Shown piece after piece: positions 1 through 11,637 of a DNA stretch of 64,000 nucleotides (its first letter is position 1; the number at the start of each line of letters is the position of its first letter). Origin of the DNA: Climacteris rufus (lineage: Eukaryota > Chordata > Aves > Passeriformes > Climacteridae); the NCBI GenBank assembly GCA_013398175.1, contig VZRZ01004629.1:379611-443610 (forward strand), in the 5' to 3' direction. The translations under genes were made by a program, and so were the position numbers. Under the pieces are notes generated by a model. That model was given only the letters and a program-made list of their open reading frames with translations, was not told the origin of the DNA and searched no databases.

Positions 1-3000
1 CATGTTCACTTACATGCGACCTTCAATCCAGACTTACAAACCTGGTAAGTCATCACTAAGCTTCAGGCTGCTTCTTGTATCATCTTCCTTATTCTAACAT
101 CAAAACTTGTGAATTTTTTTCCCCCTAGGCAGATCCATTAAAATGACTAATCTTATATCTGCAAAATAAAGTGGGAAAAATAATATATGTAAATGCTAAA
201 ATGATCTTTTTCTTGTTTTTAATAAAAGTTTGTAGATAGTAGTTTTCCTGAGTGATACTTGATGAAAGACTTCCATATAAAAAAAAAGGATTTTTTTTGT
301 GGTAAATAACATCTGGAGTAAAATGTGAATGGAGATTCCGATGGGGTTTTTCTGCCCATTCCATAGGTCATCTCTCCATCTTCTCCTTCAATGTGCATTT
401 GTGTGTGAACATGAGCTATTTACAGTAACAAGGAGGGTGCATGCCTTTCAAATTTCAGCAGGTTGTCATTCTTTCAACACATTAGAGAGCACACTGCAAT
501 TCAATAAAACCCAGTGAGTCTTGACCTGGCACACTTATCTCAGTCTTACTTGTTGCTCCTGAGGGGAAAAAAAATAGTTTTTGTAATCACACTGCATTTT
601 GGAATTAATTTTTTTCTTCCACATCTGTTTGAGCTTCTTGGGATGGTGGAACCAGAATCTGACTTCTGGGCTTTTATTGTTGTTGTGTTGTGGTTACTGC
701 TATTGCTGTTGTTGTTACTGTTGTTGTTTCTTCCCAAGCCTCTGATAGCAACAGATATATTTCTGGGAACTTTAAGTCAGAGCAAGGTCCTGCTAATACA
801 ACGGCATCTTTGCTGAAAACATAGTGTTGGGCCTGCTAAATGTTGTCTCCAGTTCTTTAGCTGCCTGGATTCCTCCAACAGGGTTCTTGCCTCAGTTTTC
901 TTTCACATGCCCATCTGTCTTCTAATATGAAGGCAGCAGCATCTTAGAAAGGATTTTCAGGTAACTGAAGTAAAAATTCACTGTGAATTCTACTTTTTAA
1001 CCCTTCCACCCATGCCCACATAAGTTTATGGACCCATTTATCTGAAAAGCTTTCTAAATTGTACTTTTTTTACCTAAAGACCACAGACCAAATAATGACC
1101 CTATTTGTGCCCTTAGGAGCTATATCTGTGTACTACTTTTCTCCTGGTCTTCAGATGAAGGGAGACTGGAGAAAAGACAGCAAAAAGGGATTGCTTTTCT
1201 GGCTTTCCTTTCCTACCTCTTTTGTCTTTTTGTCCATCCCTCCTTTTTTATGACCTGTGTTTCAATCACTGTCTGACCCTATGAAGATACCAATAATGAA
1301 GAAAGTTTTTGTTAGAAGATAAGAACTAGTATTTTATATATAGCCTCAAACTGGTCAGATGAACAGCAGTTTTCTCTGTGCCCCATGAGGCAAAATTAAA
1401 GTGAAGCCTGTGGTTTGCTTTTACATCTAACAAAGGTTGTAAGAGAGAAATCACGAGCTAGTCTAAATATTTTGCTTTGAAGCCTTTTCAATGTGGAAAA
1501 CTCATAACACTTCAAAGTGACACTTTCTCTCTTGAAAAAAAAAAGAACAGCAAGTTGGTTAATATCCTAAAATTTGAAATAACTGCAGAGATTTAAACCC
1601 CATTGCAGAACTGGTAGGACATAACATTGTTTCAGTACATGGAAAACATGAAACCCAGTAATTCTGAGCTACTACAGATATTTTAGCCAGAAGTTCTCTG
1701 TCAGTCGTTTACAAGTGTGCCAGTGACTGTGAAATCAATGTCTGAGATAAAAGAAGTAAAAAAAAAAATATGCTGTCTCGAGTACAAGATGTACAGTGAT
1801 GTTAGCTTACTTATAAACCTGCTTTGCTACATAAACTCTGGAGATCATGAATTTTCTGACTCTCTTGGCACATGTCCATGTGTTCACGCACTTTCGTATT
1901 GTTGTCTTCTCACCACTCTGAAGCCTTTCAGCAAAATTCAGTCAAAAGAGATAAACAAATGAGGTTCCAAAGGCATGAAGTTCCCTCAAGTTTGACAAAA
2001 GAAGGCAGAAACGCCCTAACTGGAGGAAAAGCTGAAAGCCATCCACCTGAGGCACCATGGAAAGACATTACAAGAACGTCTCAGGAGCAGTAACACCTCT
2101 GTCAGTGCTCTCCCTTCACGGGGTATCAGAAAGTCTAGCCATATGAGGTTCAGAGATAAGCAGTAACCAGCCTTCGTTAGCTTTGGGGCTAAAACTACTT
2201 CATTTATTTGTTATAACAGCAAGTTATGTGTATCTTTAAATATCACTGGAGTGTAGGCACTCTGTGTGCTAAGGGCTAAACAAACATACCAAAAAGTGTT
2301 TTTCCTGCTGTAGGGAGGTTGCCATTTCCCTCACTGAGATCAGAAAAAAGTATAAAGTTTCAAAATCAACCCACACCCCCTTAGGAGATACTCAGGTGCA
2401 CCTTTCACAAAGATGTTACACTGGGCTTTGGGGTGAGAATAATGCTCAGATCCCCAGAGCCAGCCCGGAGGTGCACACTGAACAGGAGGCTGCTTTAATC
2501 CCCTCCTGGCTGCACACAGTAACTGCTAATGCAGTGGAGTTAGCTGAAGTCTGATAAGCTTAGCAGCTGGTATGGTGCCTGCACCTTATCAATAAGTAGT
2601 TGTGATAACTCTAAGTCACCAGAACCCCCAGGAGAGAGGGTATCAGTAACAGTCATATCAAGATATTTTCTTTCCCTTTTACTCCATAAGTAAAAGCCAA
2701 GGCACTCAAAGAGATCACAATTAAACTATACACTGTGACTATGTAATTATTTTGGAGGTTTTTCTAACTGAAGTTTTTCAAATTTTATTAACTGAACTGT
2801 AGTCTATAAAACGGGAATAAAAACAGTACAACCACACACTGTAGATTTCACTGGAAGTCACAGATCACAGCAATACCTGGGATTTTATGTACAGAAAAGT
2901 TTTGTTACTCTTTTACTAGATAAATTACAGATGGACAGATGGGTTTGCATTTTCTATTTGTTTGTCACAGAGTTTACACATTATTTTACCCCATTATTTA

Positions 3001-3661
3001 TGCAGTGTAAAAAGCATTCATAGCTTTTATTTCTATAAATATTGTCTATTAAAATATTGTGGATATAGGGAGAGGAAAAATTAACCTAGTTCTAGATCCT
3101 CAGTTGACATAAAGAAGAACACCTCTGTATCTAAATCACCTGACATAAATTAAGGTAATATCTAATATGTGAATTTATTCATAATACACAATGCTTTTAT
3201 TTAAGGGGGTTTAGTGCTCCATGTAAAGTGGTAAAAGCTTATTAAGACCATGCCTATGCAGCATTCAGAGTAGCTCTATGTAAGAGGGACTTGCACTAGC
3301 AAGACATCATTCTTCTTCGGGATGATTATTTCAATAATTAATATATACATATAGCAATGATTAAATTAAACATACTGAGAGAAATCTTGGCCTTGCTAGA
3401 GTATGTGGAAGTTTCTTCAACTGACTTTAATAATCCAGAACCTGACCTTCACTGAAGGCTGATGATGTGTCAGTACATCTGGATTTACAGCCACAACATA
3501 AAGAAAATAATGCAAATTGATAGTAGTGTCTTCTCACCCAAATGGTACTTATCTCTCTAATAGAAAAATATATGTATGTGTTACATTAGGAATTAACTGA
3601 TGACTGATCTACAACATTGACAATGCTTTGAAGCAAGCTGATTTGTTTTCGGCATATTAAC
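1..3661. other. AT-rich non-coding stretch, no gene recognised
   Basis: Mixed AT-rich sequence with frequent stops in all frames. The only notable contents are a TTG-type microsatellite (listed separately) and a GC-richer patch around 2.39-2.65 kb. That patch includes a plus-strand frame open from 2273 to the TGA at 2552-2554 (93 codons, no in-frame ATG near its start, product not recognised). I see no repeat family I can name and no splice-bounded exon. Confidence 0.6.
676..728 (+). repeat. Imperfect (TTG)n microsatellite
   Basis: The run reads as TTG/TTGC/TTAC units interrupted several times, flanked by ordinary AT-rich sequence. The overlapping frames translate as poly-leucine on one strand and poly-asparagine/serine on the other, which is typical of a trinucleotide repeat and not evidence of a protein. 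Confidence 0.8.
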
Positions 3662-3694
3662 GGAGAGGAGAGGAGAGGAGAGGAGAGGAGAGGA
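3662..3694 (+). repeat. (GGAGA)n pentanucleotide microsatellite
   Basis: About six and a half uninterrupted copies of GGAGA, all purine on the plus strand. The array is perfect, which suggests recent slippage. Confidence 0.95.
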
Positions 3695-6422
3695 ACTTAA
3701 ATTGTTGCCTATGTGTTTTAGAATTATTGGCATTTTATTCATACTCATCACAGAAAAATAGGGTAAAAAAATGCTGCTTTCAATTAAGCCATTTCATCGT
3801 AATTATTTCCTGATTGACAAGATAGTTGATTGCAATTTATACTGTATCTTGCTAATTTATGAAAGATCTTTCAAAATGGTTTTTTTGTCTTTCAGAGTAT
3901 AAGCATAAGAAAATGATGCTAACCCTGCTTTACATGTTTCTTCTGCTAATGAAGTCCTAATTGTCTTTGGAAACTTCTTATGTTATTTGATAGTGTGTGC
4001 TTTTGGTTGGTTGGTTGGATGGTTTTTTTCATGGTGTGTTGTAGTAAGTATTTTTTGGTTTTTCTTCACAAAATATTTTTTTTTCCTTAGCGTGCGGTTA
4101 ATGAAACACAAGAATACCAGAAAATTGGATCATTAGTAAAATAATAAGTATACTTTTTTATCATAAAAAATACCTTTTTCTTAACACATTTCAGAATATA
4201 AAAACTACTTACATTTGAAGATAAGGCAACAGCTCTTGACCTATTCAATTTCGTCTTTTTGATTCAAATTCCAGAAATGATTGTTAAGATATTATTTATA
4301 GCATCTTTCATAAAGAAAGAGCATCCAAAGAGTAATACCAAGGAAACAGTAACAAAGTAGAAGAAAGCAGCTGAAATAAGAACATTAACCCTCCACCTCA
4401 GTTCTCCAAGCATCTTTTTACGTTTTCGTCTGTGTCCATATGACATGGATAAATATTTGTGTATGCACTCCCAGTCTCTTCAGTGAGACCATGATTTTAA
4501 CATCAGGCTCCAGTCCAGAAAATCATTGAAGTGTTTTGAGTCCCACCAAAATCAATGCTGGATTACTCACACACCTAAAAAGTGTGTGTTTAAACTCCTA
4601 CCTGAAACAACTACAGAGTTTATACTCACCTAGGGGTTGTAAATAGGTATTGAGAAAGCAGATAAAAGTGTCAACCATTGGAGCAGTACTACTCTCTTAT
4701 TGTTAAGATCATGCCTTAGAAGGCTTAGCCTTGGTGAATTAAGCCACCGGGGAATAAATTTTTCATACCCAGATGCCTGCTTTAATTCCCTCTCCTATCA
4801 CAGCCTACGCACATAATGACTATAACTCAAGATGAAACACAGCAAAGTGCTGATTTCTCCCCATCTCAGTGCTTGGATTTCCATGCAAAGAAAAAGGATA
4901 ATCAAAAAGGACAAGATCAGAAGATACATCAATTTTAAAGAGTCCCTCAGACTCCAGTTTACCTGGGAAACACCATGGCACATTTCAGAAGACAGTCCGG
5001 TCGAAAACACATTTTTCTTGTTCAATTCATCTCTCATAATGACTTAGTTTGCTAAGAGTAATCACTTCGCACTCTGAAAGGGAGAAGTGTGAACTTTAGT
5101 ATGGGTATTTAATCTCCTCTCAAAGAGGCACATGGTCCTACAAAAGTCTTTCTTCACTACCAACAGGTGAAAGTTTTTATTTCCATATGCACAGTGCAAA
5201 ATTTTGACTCTGTAACAGGGTACTAGGTCATTCAGAGCTGGAAAATAAGCCTATCTAGATCTTTTTCTTACAGGTCTTTCCTCACAGATAAAACAAAATC
5301 GCAAATTTTATTAAGATGTGAAGCATAATTCTGGCAAACTTACATTTTAAATACAGAGGCTTCAAAGCAACATTATGAAAGAGAATATGGGAAAGTGAGG
5401 CGGGTTTGGAATCAGTTCTCCCTGGGGCCAGCATGTCCTTGCAGTTGAGTACTTGATGCTAAGCTTTGCCTCAGTAAAATCTGTTATTTCCTGAAGAGCA
5501 AACAACATTGTTCATTTTCTGGGGAGCTGCCAAGAATGTTGGAAGCACAAAAGCTCCCAGGGTGCCACAGGAATAGCAGGTAGAAAAGATACAGAGGGGA
5601 ATCTCCACACAGAAGCAGGAGCAGAGGGTCAGACAACAGAAGACGATGGACAGGGAGCTCCCTAGAAGCCAGGGGATGCTGTGTAATCTCGTTGCCACCA
5701 GGCATTTCAGGATAATGTGGTCACTGTTCTCTTGAAGGTATATAAGATGATAGTGGAATTACAAAGAAAAACAAATACTACCTACCCATCACAGGCTACC
5801 TGGAAAAGTGGTAACAGTATGCATTGGCCATGGTGGTTTGTAAGGTTGGGACAAAGACATTTTCCCTCCTAATCAGTCTTTGCCTGTTAGGGGTGAATAT
5901 GGCATAGGCTCAGAACAAGGAAAAGAGGTACTATCTACCCTGGCAATGGTACAATAACTGGATTAGGATACCAAGAAACAATGACATGAGTGGAGATTGG
6001 GTGAAAACAGACAGAAAAAAAAGTTGAGATTATCATAATAGACAAGATGATGAAAATATTGTATAAGGAAGCTGTAAACAGAGCAGAAGGGTATTTCTTG
6101 TGGGGACTGGAGAAACTATTCCCACCACTGAGCAGAATTAAAACTAGGAATGGAGAAATATTTGACTGTTAAAAAGCATTTCCCAAAGAACAGGAAGTAT
6201 GACCTCAGAGTCTCAGCTAATAATATTCGTACTGCAGCTTACCTTGCAAAATGTATGCTTCATCTGACTAGGTAAATAGCCCACCTTTACTGAGGATGAT
6301 GACTTATTACAGCTATCTGCATATTTACTCTGTTAGCTTGACTGGCAGATATCAAAATGTGCAGTGAAGTAGAAAACCTACACTGAGTATATTATGGAGC
6401 ATTTTCAGAATTTCACTTGTGC
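3695..6422. other. AT-rich non-coding stretch, no gene recognised
   Basis: Contains a short TTGG run near 4003-4018. A minus-strand 60-codon frame at 4264-4446 reads as a basic N-terminus followed by a hydrophobic segment, and a short GC-richer patch lies at about 5.40-5.72 kb. None has exon borders or family motifs I can recognise. I see no TE signature. Confidence 0.55.
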
Positions 6423-6604
6423 TGTGGTGACCCAGCCGACCTTGGGACTGAGTGACATCCAGTGGGTGGATTTCCCTGCCCAGGACTCTGACCCAGAGGG
6501 TGGATCCGAGGGCGAGACCAAGGTTTAAGGCTACTCCCCACTGGGTGTCCCTCTAGCAGCACCTCCTCCTCTCCTTCCAGAAACCTCTCTGTTCCCGTAA
6601 TGCT

Positions 6605-6763
6605 ATTGGTTTAGACTCCTATGTTTATTCATGTTTTCATTGCTTATGTATTGAGCTCTGGAAAGTTCTGTTCAGTTCGGTTCCCCATTGGTTGATTCAA
6701 ATATGTTCTTCCCCTAACCCTTTGTGATTTGCTCCCTGTCGTCCCTCGTCATTTCCCTATTGG
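6605..6763 (-). promoter_or_regulatory. Three inverted CCAAT boxes in the U3-like part of the LTR
   Basis: ATTGG occurs at 6605-6609, 6687-6691 and 6759-6763, roughly 75-80 bases apart, upstream of the TATA-like site. CCAAT boxes are NF-Y binding sites and are common in retroviral U3 regions. Function is inferred, not shown. Confidence 0.4.
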
Positions 6764-6797
6764 CTTGTTCATTTTTTCCTCCCTTTCCCCACCCCTG

Positions 6798-6806
6798 TTT
6801 AAAAAG
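6798..6806 (+). promoter_or_regulatory. TATA-like box of the 6.4-7.1 kb LTR
   Basis: TTTAAAAAG sits between the CCAAT cluster and the AATAAA of the same block, the expected place for a U3 core promoter element. Confidence 0.4.
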
Positions 6807-6879
6807 TGGCTTTAACAGCTCACCCATTGCCTTTCTCCTCTGCTCCCCTTTCAACTGGAGCTCTGCCCCTCGGGGCTGG

Positions 6880-6885
6880 AATAAA
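6880..6885 (+). terminator. Polyadenylation signal AATAAA of the 6.4-7.1 kb LTR
   Basis: AATAAA in the context GGAATAAAAG, followed by a T/C-rich stretch at about 6911-6940, as in an LTR R-U5 junction. Confidence 0.5.
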
Positions 6886-7084
6886 AGTTGGGATTGCAGG
6901 CGAAGAGAAGGTCCTCTTTCTCCTTTACTTGTTGTTGCTTAGCAACAACCTTGCTGCAGCCACCCTTACCAGCTACTTGCAGGCAGTACTGACAGCTGCT
7001 GACAGGAGGACTCTGCCACGCTGCTGGGTCATCAGAACTTATTGCCTGCCAGGCCACCCGGCGGCTTTCAGTCAGCACAACACA

Positions 7085-9239
7085 TTTGTTTGAAAATTAT
7101 ATTCTGTTTGTTTTTTTATTGAAGAGATTGGAAATTAGAGAACAAGATCAATGTAAAATTATACAGTAAAGATACAGCTGCCTCACAAAATAATTGCAAA
7201 GGAAATGAAAGGTCAGACAAAAAAGAAAGGTAAGTGGGTAAGACATTATAGTAATGGGTCACAATTTTCTTCAAAGACAAATACAACTTCAGTAATTTGT
7301 CAGAAAAGCTTTTTTTTTTTTTTTTTTTTAAATAGTCTGGTAAAGGAAGTTGTAAAGCAACAAGTACTGTACATTATGATTCAGAGCAGCANGAAATCCT
7401 CCCTCAAAATAAAAGAACAAAGTATTCTGAAATAATGCCGTTTAAATGGAGTTAACTTTAGATTTGGGTTTAGTGATAAAATACCAAAATCAATTAAAAG
7501 GAAGCTCAAAATCAGAATTCAAAGCACTAATAACTAACACAAATGCAATATTGATAACATAGGTAGTTTGTATAAATAATTCTGATTTGAGCCCAGAAAA
7601 TTATTGCACCACTCAACTAAAATAAATCTCATGCTACTTTAAAAACATCTGTATTAAAACCCTCATCATAATTTTATATTTGTTAAAGATGAAATTTATT
7701 TCTCTTAAAAAGAATACATTCAAAGTAATATTTTGTAAGAAAGTGTCAGTGCTCATGAAATGTAGAACAAGTACCTCCAGCTAGAATCCTTCCCAAGACT
7801 CCAGAAACATCAGAGGCCTTTTTGTTACTCACCATGCTCATTTTTTAAATAGAAAATTCAGTCAGAAAGCTACTTAATTTTATGACTTACACAGGCTTAG
7901 CGGAAATACATTTGATACAAAAGCTACAAGTCAAGGACTACCTTGATAGTTACCTTTTTTCCATTTTTTTTTTATCTCTATGTATGAAGAAGTCAAGGGT
8001 TTTCCAAAGGACAAATTGAAACAGTGTAACAGTTTTCATTTAAGAGAAGTATTGAGAAAAAGGGTGGGCAAATTTTATGCACAGTCTAAGCATTATTCAA
8101 TTGTTAATGGCTGAGGAATTTTAAAACACATTTGGCTTCATATTATACCATATAAGCAAAACCCTATCAATTTCCCTTTATTCCTGTATGAGATGACACC
8201 TAGCACTTCTAAGTGACTTTATGTAAGACACAACTCCCAATTTGTGAGAATGGGAACTTGGAAAGGCAACAGATTTTCCTCAAAATTGTATGGTTTTACT
8301 GTTAACAACCAATAAAAGAAGCTGGACAAGCTCAACATAAAAATACATCCTTTTATAAACTTGTGGCAATTCCTGGAAAAATAGTAAGCTGCAAAACCAA
8401 GACAAACAACAAAAAGAGAACTACAAATATCTAAAGCACATTGACTTGCTACTGAAAGGAAAAGCCAGGATTCCCCTTTCCCGCATCCAAGAGCTCTTCT
8501 CTATCACCTGTGCAGGTAGTGACCCATCCTTAGAAGTGCAGCCTGTCCTGTGCAGTACCAGAGCAATGGAGGTGTTGAGCCTGTCTTGTGCGGAGCTGGG
8601 ACTTTTCTTATTGCAAGCTTAGAGAGCACCGATGAACTGTCATTGCCATTCAAACTCCAAGTTCTGCTGAGCCACAGGGAATAGGACCAGAGCAATAACG
8701 TGAAACATTACGTCCTAAGAAAGAGCCATAAATACATGAACTCTACAGGTCTGACAGGAGTAGCACTAGAAGGACTGATAGCTGGTGACTCTGTAGTAAA
8801 ACTTAAAGTATAACTGAAGGAAGAGTGACAAATTTAAGATGACATGAGCAGGGAAAAAGATTATATGCAATGAGGTTGCTCTCCTACCCACTTTCACTGC
8901 TCAAAAGGATCCAGAAGGGAAGAGGAAAAAAAACACTTCGTAAGACTTATAAGATATTTTTACAAGGATATATCATTCACTGTAAGAACTGGTATTGTTG
9001 TGCCCCTTCCCATTTAGGGCTCAATTTAAATGCATTCAAATTTCTAGCCTCATTTAAAATGCAGCAGCAATCCATAGACTTTTTACTGTCCTACACCCTG
9101 ACATTGCAAAATATGGCAGCACTCCTAAGGAGGCCTACCTGTCTCATTGTGAGGCTGTATTTAGTTTACTGCCTCTTATCAACCACAAATTTCATTTGTC
9201 ACCATAGTTCTTAAGGTTCCTGCCTTCCACTGAGATTGC
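7085..9239. other. AT-rich non-coding stretch, no gene recognised
   Basis: Holds a poly-T run (listed separately), one ambiguous base N at 7392, and a GC-richer patch at about 8.46-8.70 kb with an imperfect direct repeat of the form GCCTGTCYTGTGCRG. No named repeat and no exon is visible. Confidence 0.55.
7310..7329 (+). repeat. Poly-T run (20 T)
   Basis: Uninterrupted T homopolymer. On the minus strand it would be a poly-A run, but no AATAAA lies at the right distance on that strand, so I treat it as simple low-complexity sequence. Confidence 0.85.
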
Positions 9240-9560
9240 TTCACTTTCCCACAGTCTGCATTTTCAAGAGATGAATCTCATTTTGTCATCTTCCTGCCCA
9301 CCTTTCTAATCTCCCCAAGACCTTTATCTTATGTTTTGTCCCTAGTGTTATTTTCAATGTCTCTCAAGTTAGTATCATTATTCCGGCATTCCATTCAAAA
9401 TCTGCTGTCTTTTCCCAATCATTCAAAAAGATATTAAATAATATTTATTAATATGAGATTTTGTAGACGTTAGACATGATTTCCCATAGCCTTTCTCTTG
9501 CTTCTGCCTATTGTTACTAGTATGCAAAAACTTCATAATTAAGCCAACATCATTTGGAAT
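9240..9560 (-). mobile_element. Possible ancient CR1/L3-type LINE relic
   Basis: On the plus strand the region around 9295-9450 reads like the reverse complement of an old CR1/L3 3' portion. An ATTTTGTCATC motif is followed about 120 bases later by an ATCATTCAAAAAGATATT motif, the part that in CR1/L3 copies encodes a characteristic ATCATT-AAA-GATNTTAAATAA string. Divergence is high and I recognise it from recall of the family layout only, so the call and both borders are tentative. Confidence 0.35.
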
Positions 9561-11253
9561 AGAAATACCATCTAAATACTAATATGTATGGAAAGAAAAA
9601 AAAAGAAAATAAAAAAATAGAGTTTTATAAAGCACTTGAGGAAAAAACTCAAGGTACTTCCTCTTTAATTAAAAAGCTGCTGCTATTATCCAAGAAGCTA
9701 AATAAGCAGTAAACCTACACCAGAGCTGAGAGGAGGTATTTATTACAAACTAAATAAAATTGTATCATAGCCATATACATACGGTACTCATTATAATAGA
9801 ATAAAAGCTCAATTCTTCCCTTATCTCCTCTCACTCACAGATAGACTGGTACTTTCCATTAATGCAAAAAACACAAGGTATTACATTTGAACCTAGATCC
9901 AAGCCAGGTACTATGGAGCCTTTCCCATGCAAACCTGTAGAAGCCCAATAAGGTTCTGGCGAGATGCTTAGATTCTCATTTCCCTACACCCACAAACTAG
10001 TGACCAAACTACCTGCCAGTGTACATCCTCCCTCACAGAAGTTAAGTCGGCTATGAAGTTCTCTATCCCATGCCTTCTGAGTGTGCACAAACTCTGGTGG
10101 AGTTAAGGGACTGCAATTGCATGTTGTTTCCATATCATCATATATCCAGGACCACTATACCAGCCAGCTTAGAGAGGGAGAGAGATATAAGACATTTTAG
10201 TTCCCCTGATAAAACTACAGCTGATATAACTTGCAGTAAATCAGTGCTTAAGCTTCAATTTTCTTACAAAACTGGCATTCACTATCACAAAATTGATGCT
10301 TTAACATTACTCCACATGAGCCAAATCTATATTACAAACTATTCAACTAGGGGTTGTTTTTTTTTTTTTTGGGTTTTGAGTTATCACTCTTCCATTTATT
10401 GTTGTTTAGCTGTTCACAGAAGGTGTCAGTAAGGATTACCACTTGTGTCTCTGCTTGTGATATCATTGAAATGTGATGATGCAAGGATTTATTCCATTTG
10501 TACCACACTTTAATGATAGCCCTAAATGCTGCCCTCTGCAATCCATCTCTGTCAGATATAACTGACAATTTAAGTACAAAGCAGCAGTCGTAGTGCTGCA
10601 TGGAACTGCCTCTTCAGTGCAATAGGAAAAAATAGCAATTATTGTGAGCTAGACAATCAAATTCCACCAAAAAGAAGTTCACATTGAGTTGTTTTGGTTG
10701 GTCAGTTGTTTGAGTTTCTAATTTTTCTTTTCTTTTTATTCCACCAGTAGCTTAGGAAAAACAAATGAACTAAACCCAAAAGCAAAATCCTCCCCAACCC
10801 ATCTGTTTTCAATACAAGTTTTGAATATTTACACATATGCTTTGCTCCTAAATGCCGACTTTTGGCTCAAAGATAATTTTTTTAAAGCCAGACTGTAAAT
10901 ACGCATTCAAGAAGAGAAATGCTGGAGAACCTTCTCTCCAGCCTCATATCATCCCAGGCATTGTCAGGAAATGTCAACTGAAGCAGGAATTACTGCATGA
11001 ATCCCAAATTTGGTGATAAAGCTGTAAATAAGCATTAGAATAGCCATGGTGATAGCACTACTGTTTTTTACCTTTTTTTTTTTTTAATTATTATTGTTTT
11101 GAATAACAACAGAAGTCTACCATTTGCTTCCTTTAAGGTTGTGAATGTTTATTCAAACCAGACAGTAACTTCTCTTAATACAAGGAGTAGGGAAAGGATA
11201 AATGGCCCAGTATTTCTGGCTTAGAGACTGAGTACAGTGTTAGGTACACAGTG
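9561..11253. other. AT-rich non-coding stretch
   Basis: Includes a 14-base poly-T at 10357-10370 and a second T-rich run near 11.07 kb. A 120-codon plus-strand frame at 10,070-10,432 has no recognisable domain and runs through the poly-T (a run of phenylalanines), so I do not call it a gene. Confidence 0.55.
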
Positions 11254-11634
11254 TCATCTAGAGGCTGAAAAAAAGCTCTTTATAATAAGCTTTACAGTGA
11301 GGGGCTGAGGTTTTTTCCCTTGCTCTAATAACCAACACTTGTGTCTTCTTGGCTGCTCACATAAATTATCTCTACAAATATCTTGAACTGGAGACCCACT
11401 GTGGTCATTCTGAAAGTCTGCACCCCCATCTACAGATGAGTCCAGGAGTGATTCACTGCAAGGTACATAACTGGACTGTGTGTGACTAACCTCATGAGCT
11501 CTTTTCTCCTTATATTTCCACAAATAGTTTTCAGCACAGGGATCAGCCACTGTTTGCGACCATGAATCGGCAAAGATTATTTCATTAGAATATATTTGTA
11601 CTGAGCCTGTACTTGGACTGGGGTAGATTCCTCT
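11254..11634 (-). other. Unidentified open reading frame, candidate exon or pseudogene
   Basis: The minus strand is open for 126 codons, from just after a TGA at 11,635-11,637 to a TGA at 11,254-11,256. There is no ATG in a useful position; the first alternative start is a GTG at 11,548-11,550. The translation has a balanced, protein-like composition: mid-section YVPCSESLLDSSVDGGADF, then a cysteine- and arginine-containing stretch CEQPRRHKCWLL, without low complexity. A donor-like GAG|GTTAGT lies inside the frame near its middle. No strong polypyrimidine acceptor precedes the frame. I do not recognise the family. A 126-codon open run can occur by chance a few times in 64 kb of six-frame sequence, so this is a lead and not a gene call. 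Confidence 0.2.
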
Positions 11635-11637
11635 TCA

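Larger units (their letters stand above)
6423..7084 (+). mobile_element. Probable solo LTR of an endogenous retrovirus
   Basis: A block of clearly higher GC content than its surroundings begins TGTGGTGACC and ends near CAGCACAACACA, giving TG...CA ends. Its internal order fits an LTR in plus orientation. An upstream part has three inverted CCAAT boxes (ATTGG at 6605, 6687 and 6759). A TATA-like TTTAAAAAG lies at 6798-6806, about 75 bases ahead of an AATAAA at 6880-6885. A pyrimidine-rich downstream part follows. No gag, pol or env reading frame adjoins it, so it is called solo. No clean target-site duplication is visible, so the borders are approximate and the 3' end could be 7082 or 7084. 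The family is not identified. The overlapping open frames (72-95 codons) are taken as shadows. Confidence 0.6.

Noticed and set aside
10070..10432. 120-codon plus-strand open frame
   Set aside because: Passes through a poly-T run and has no recognisable domain.
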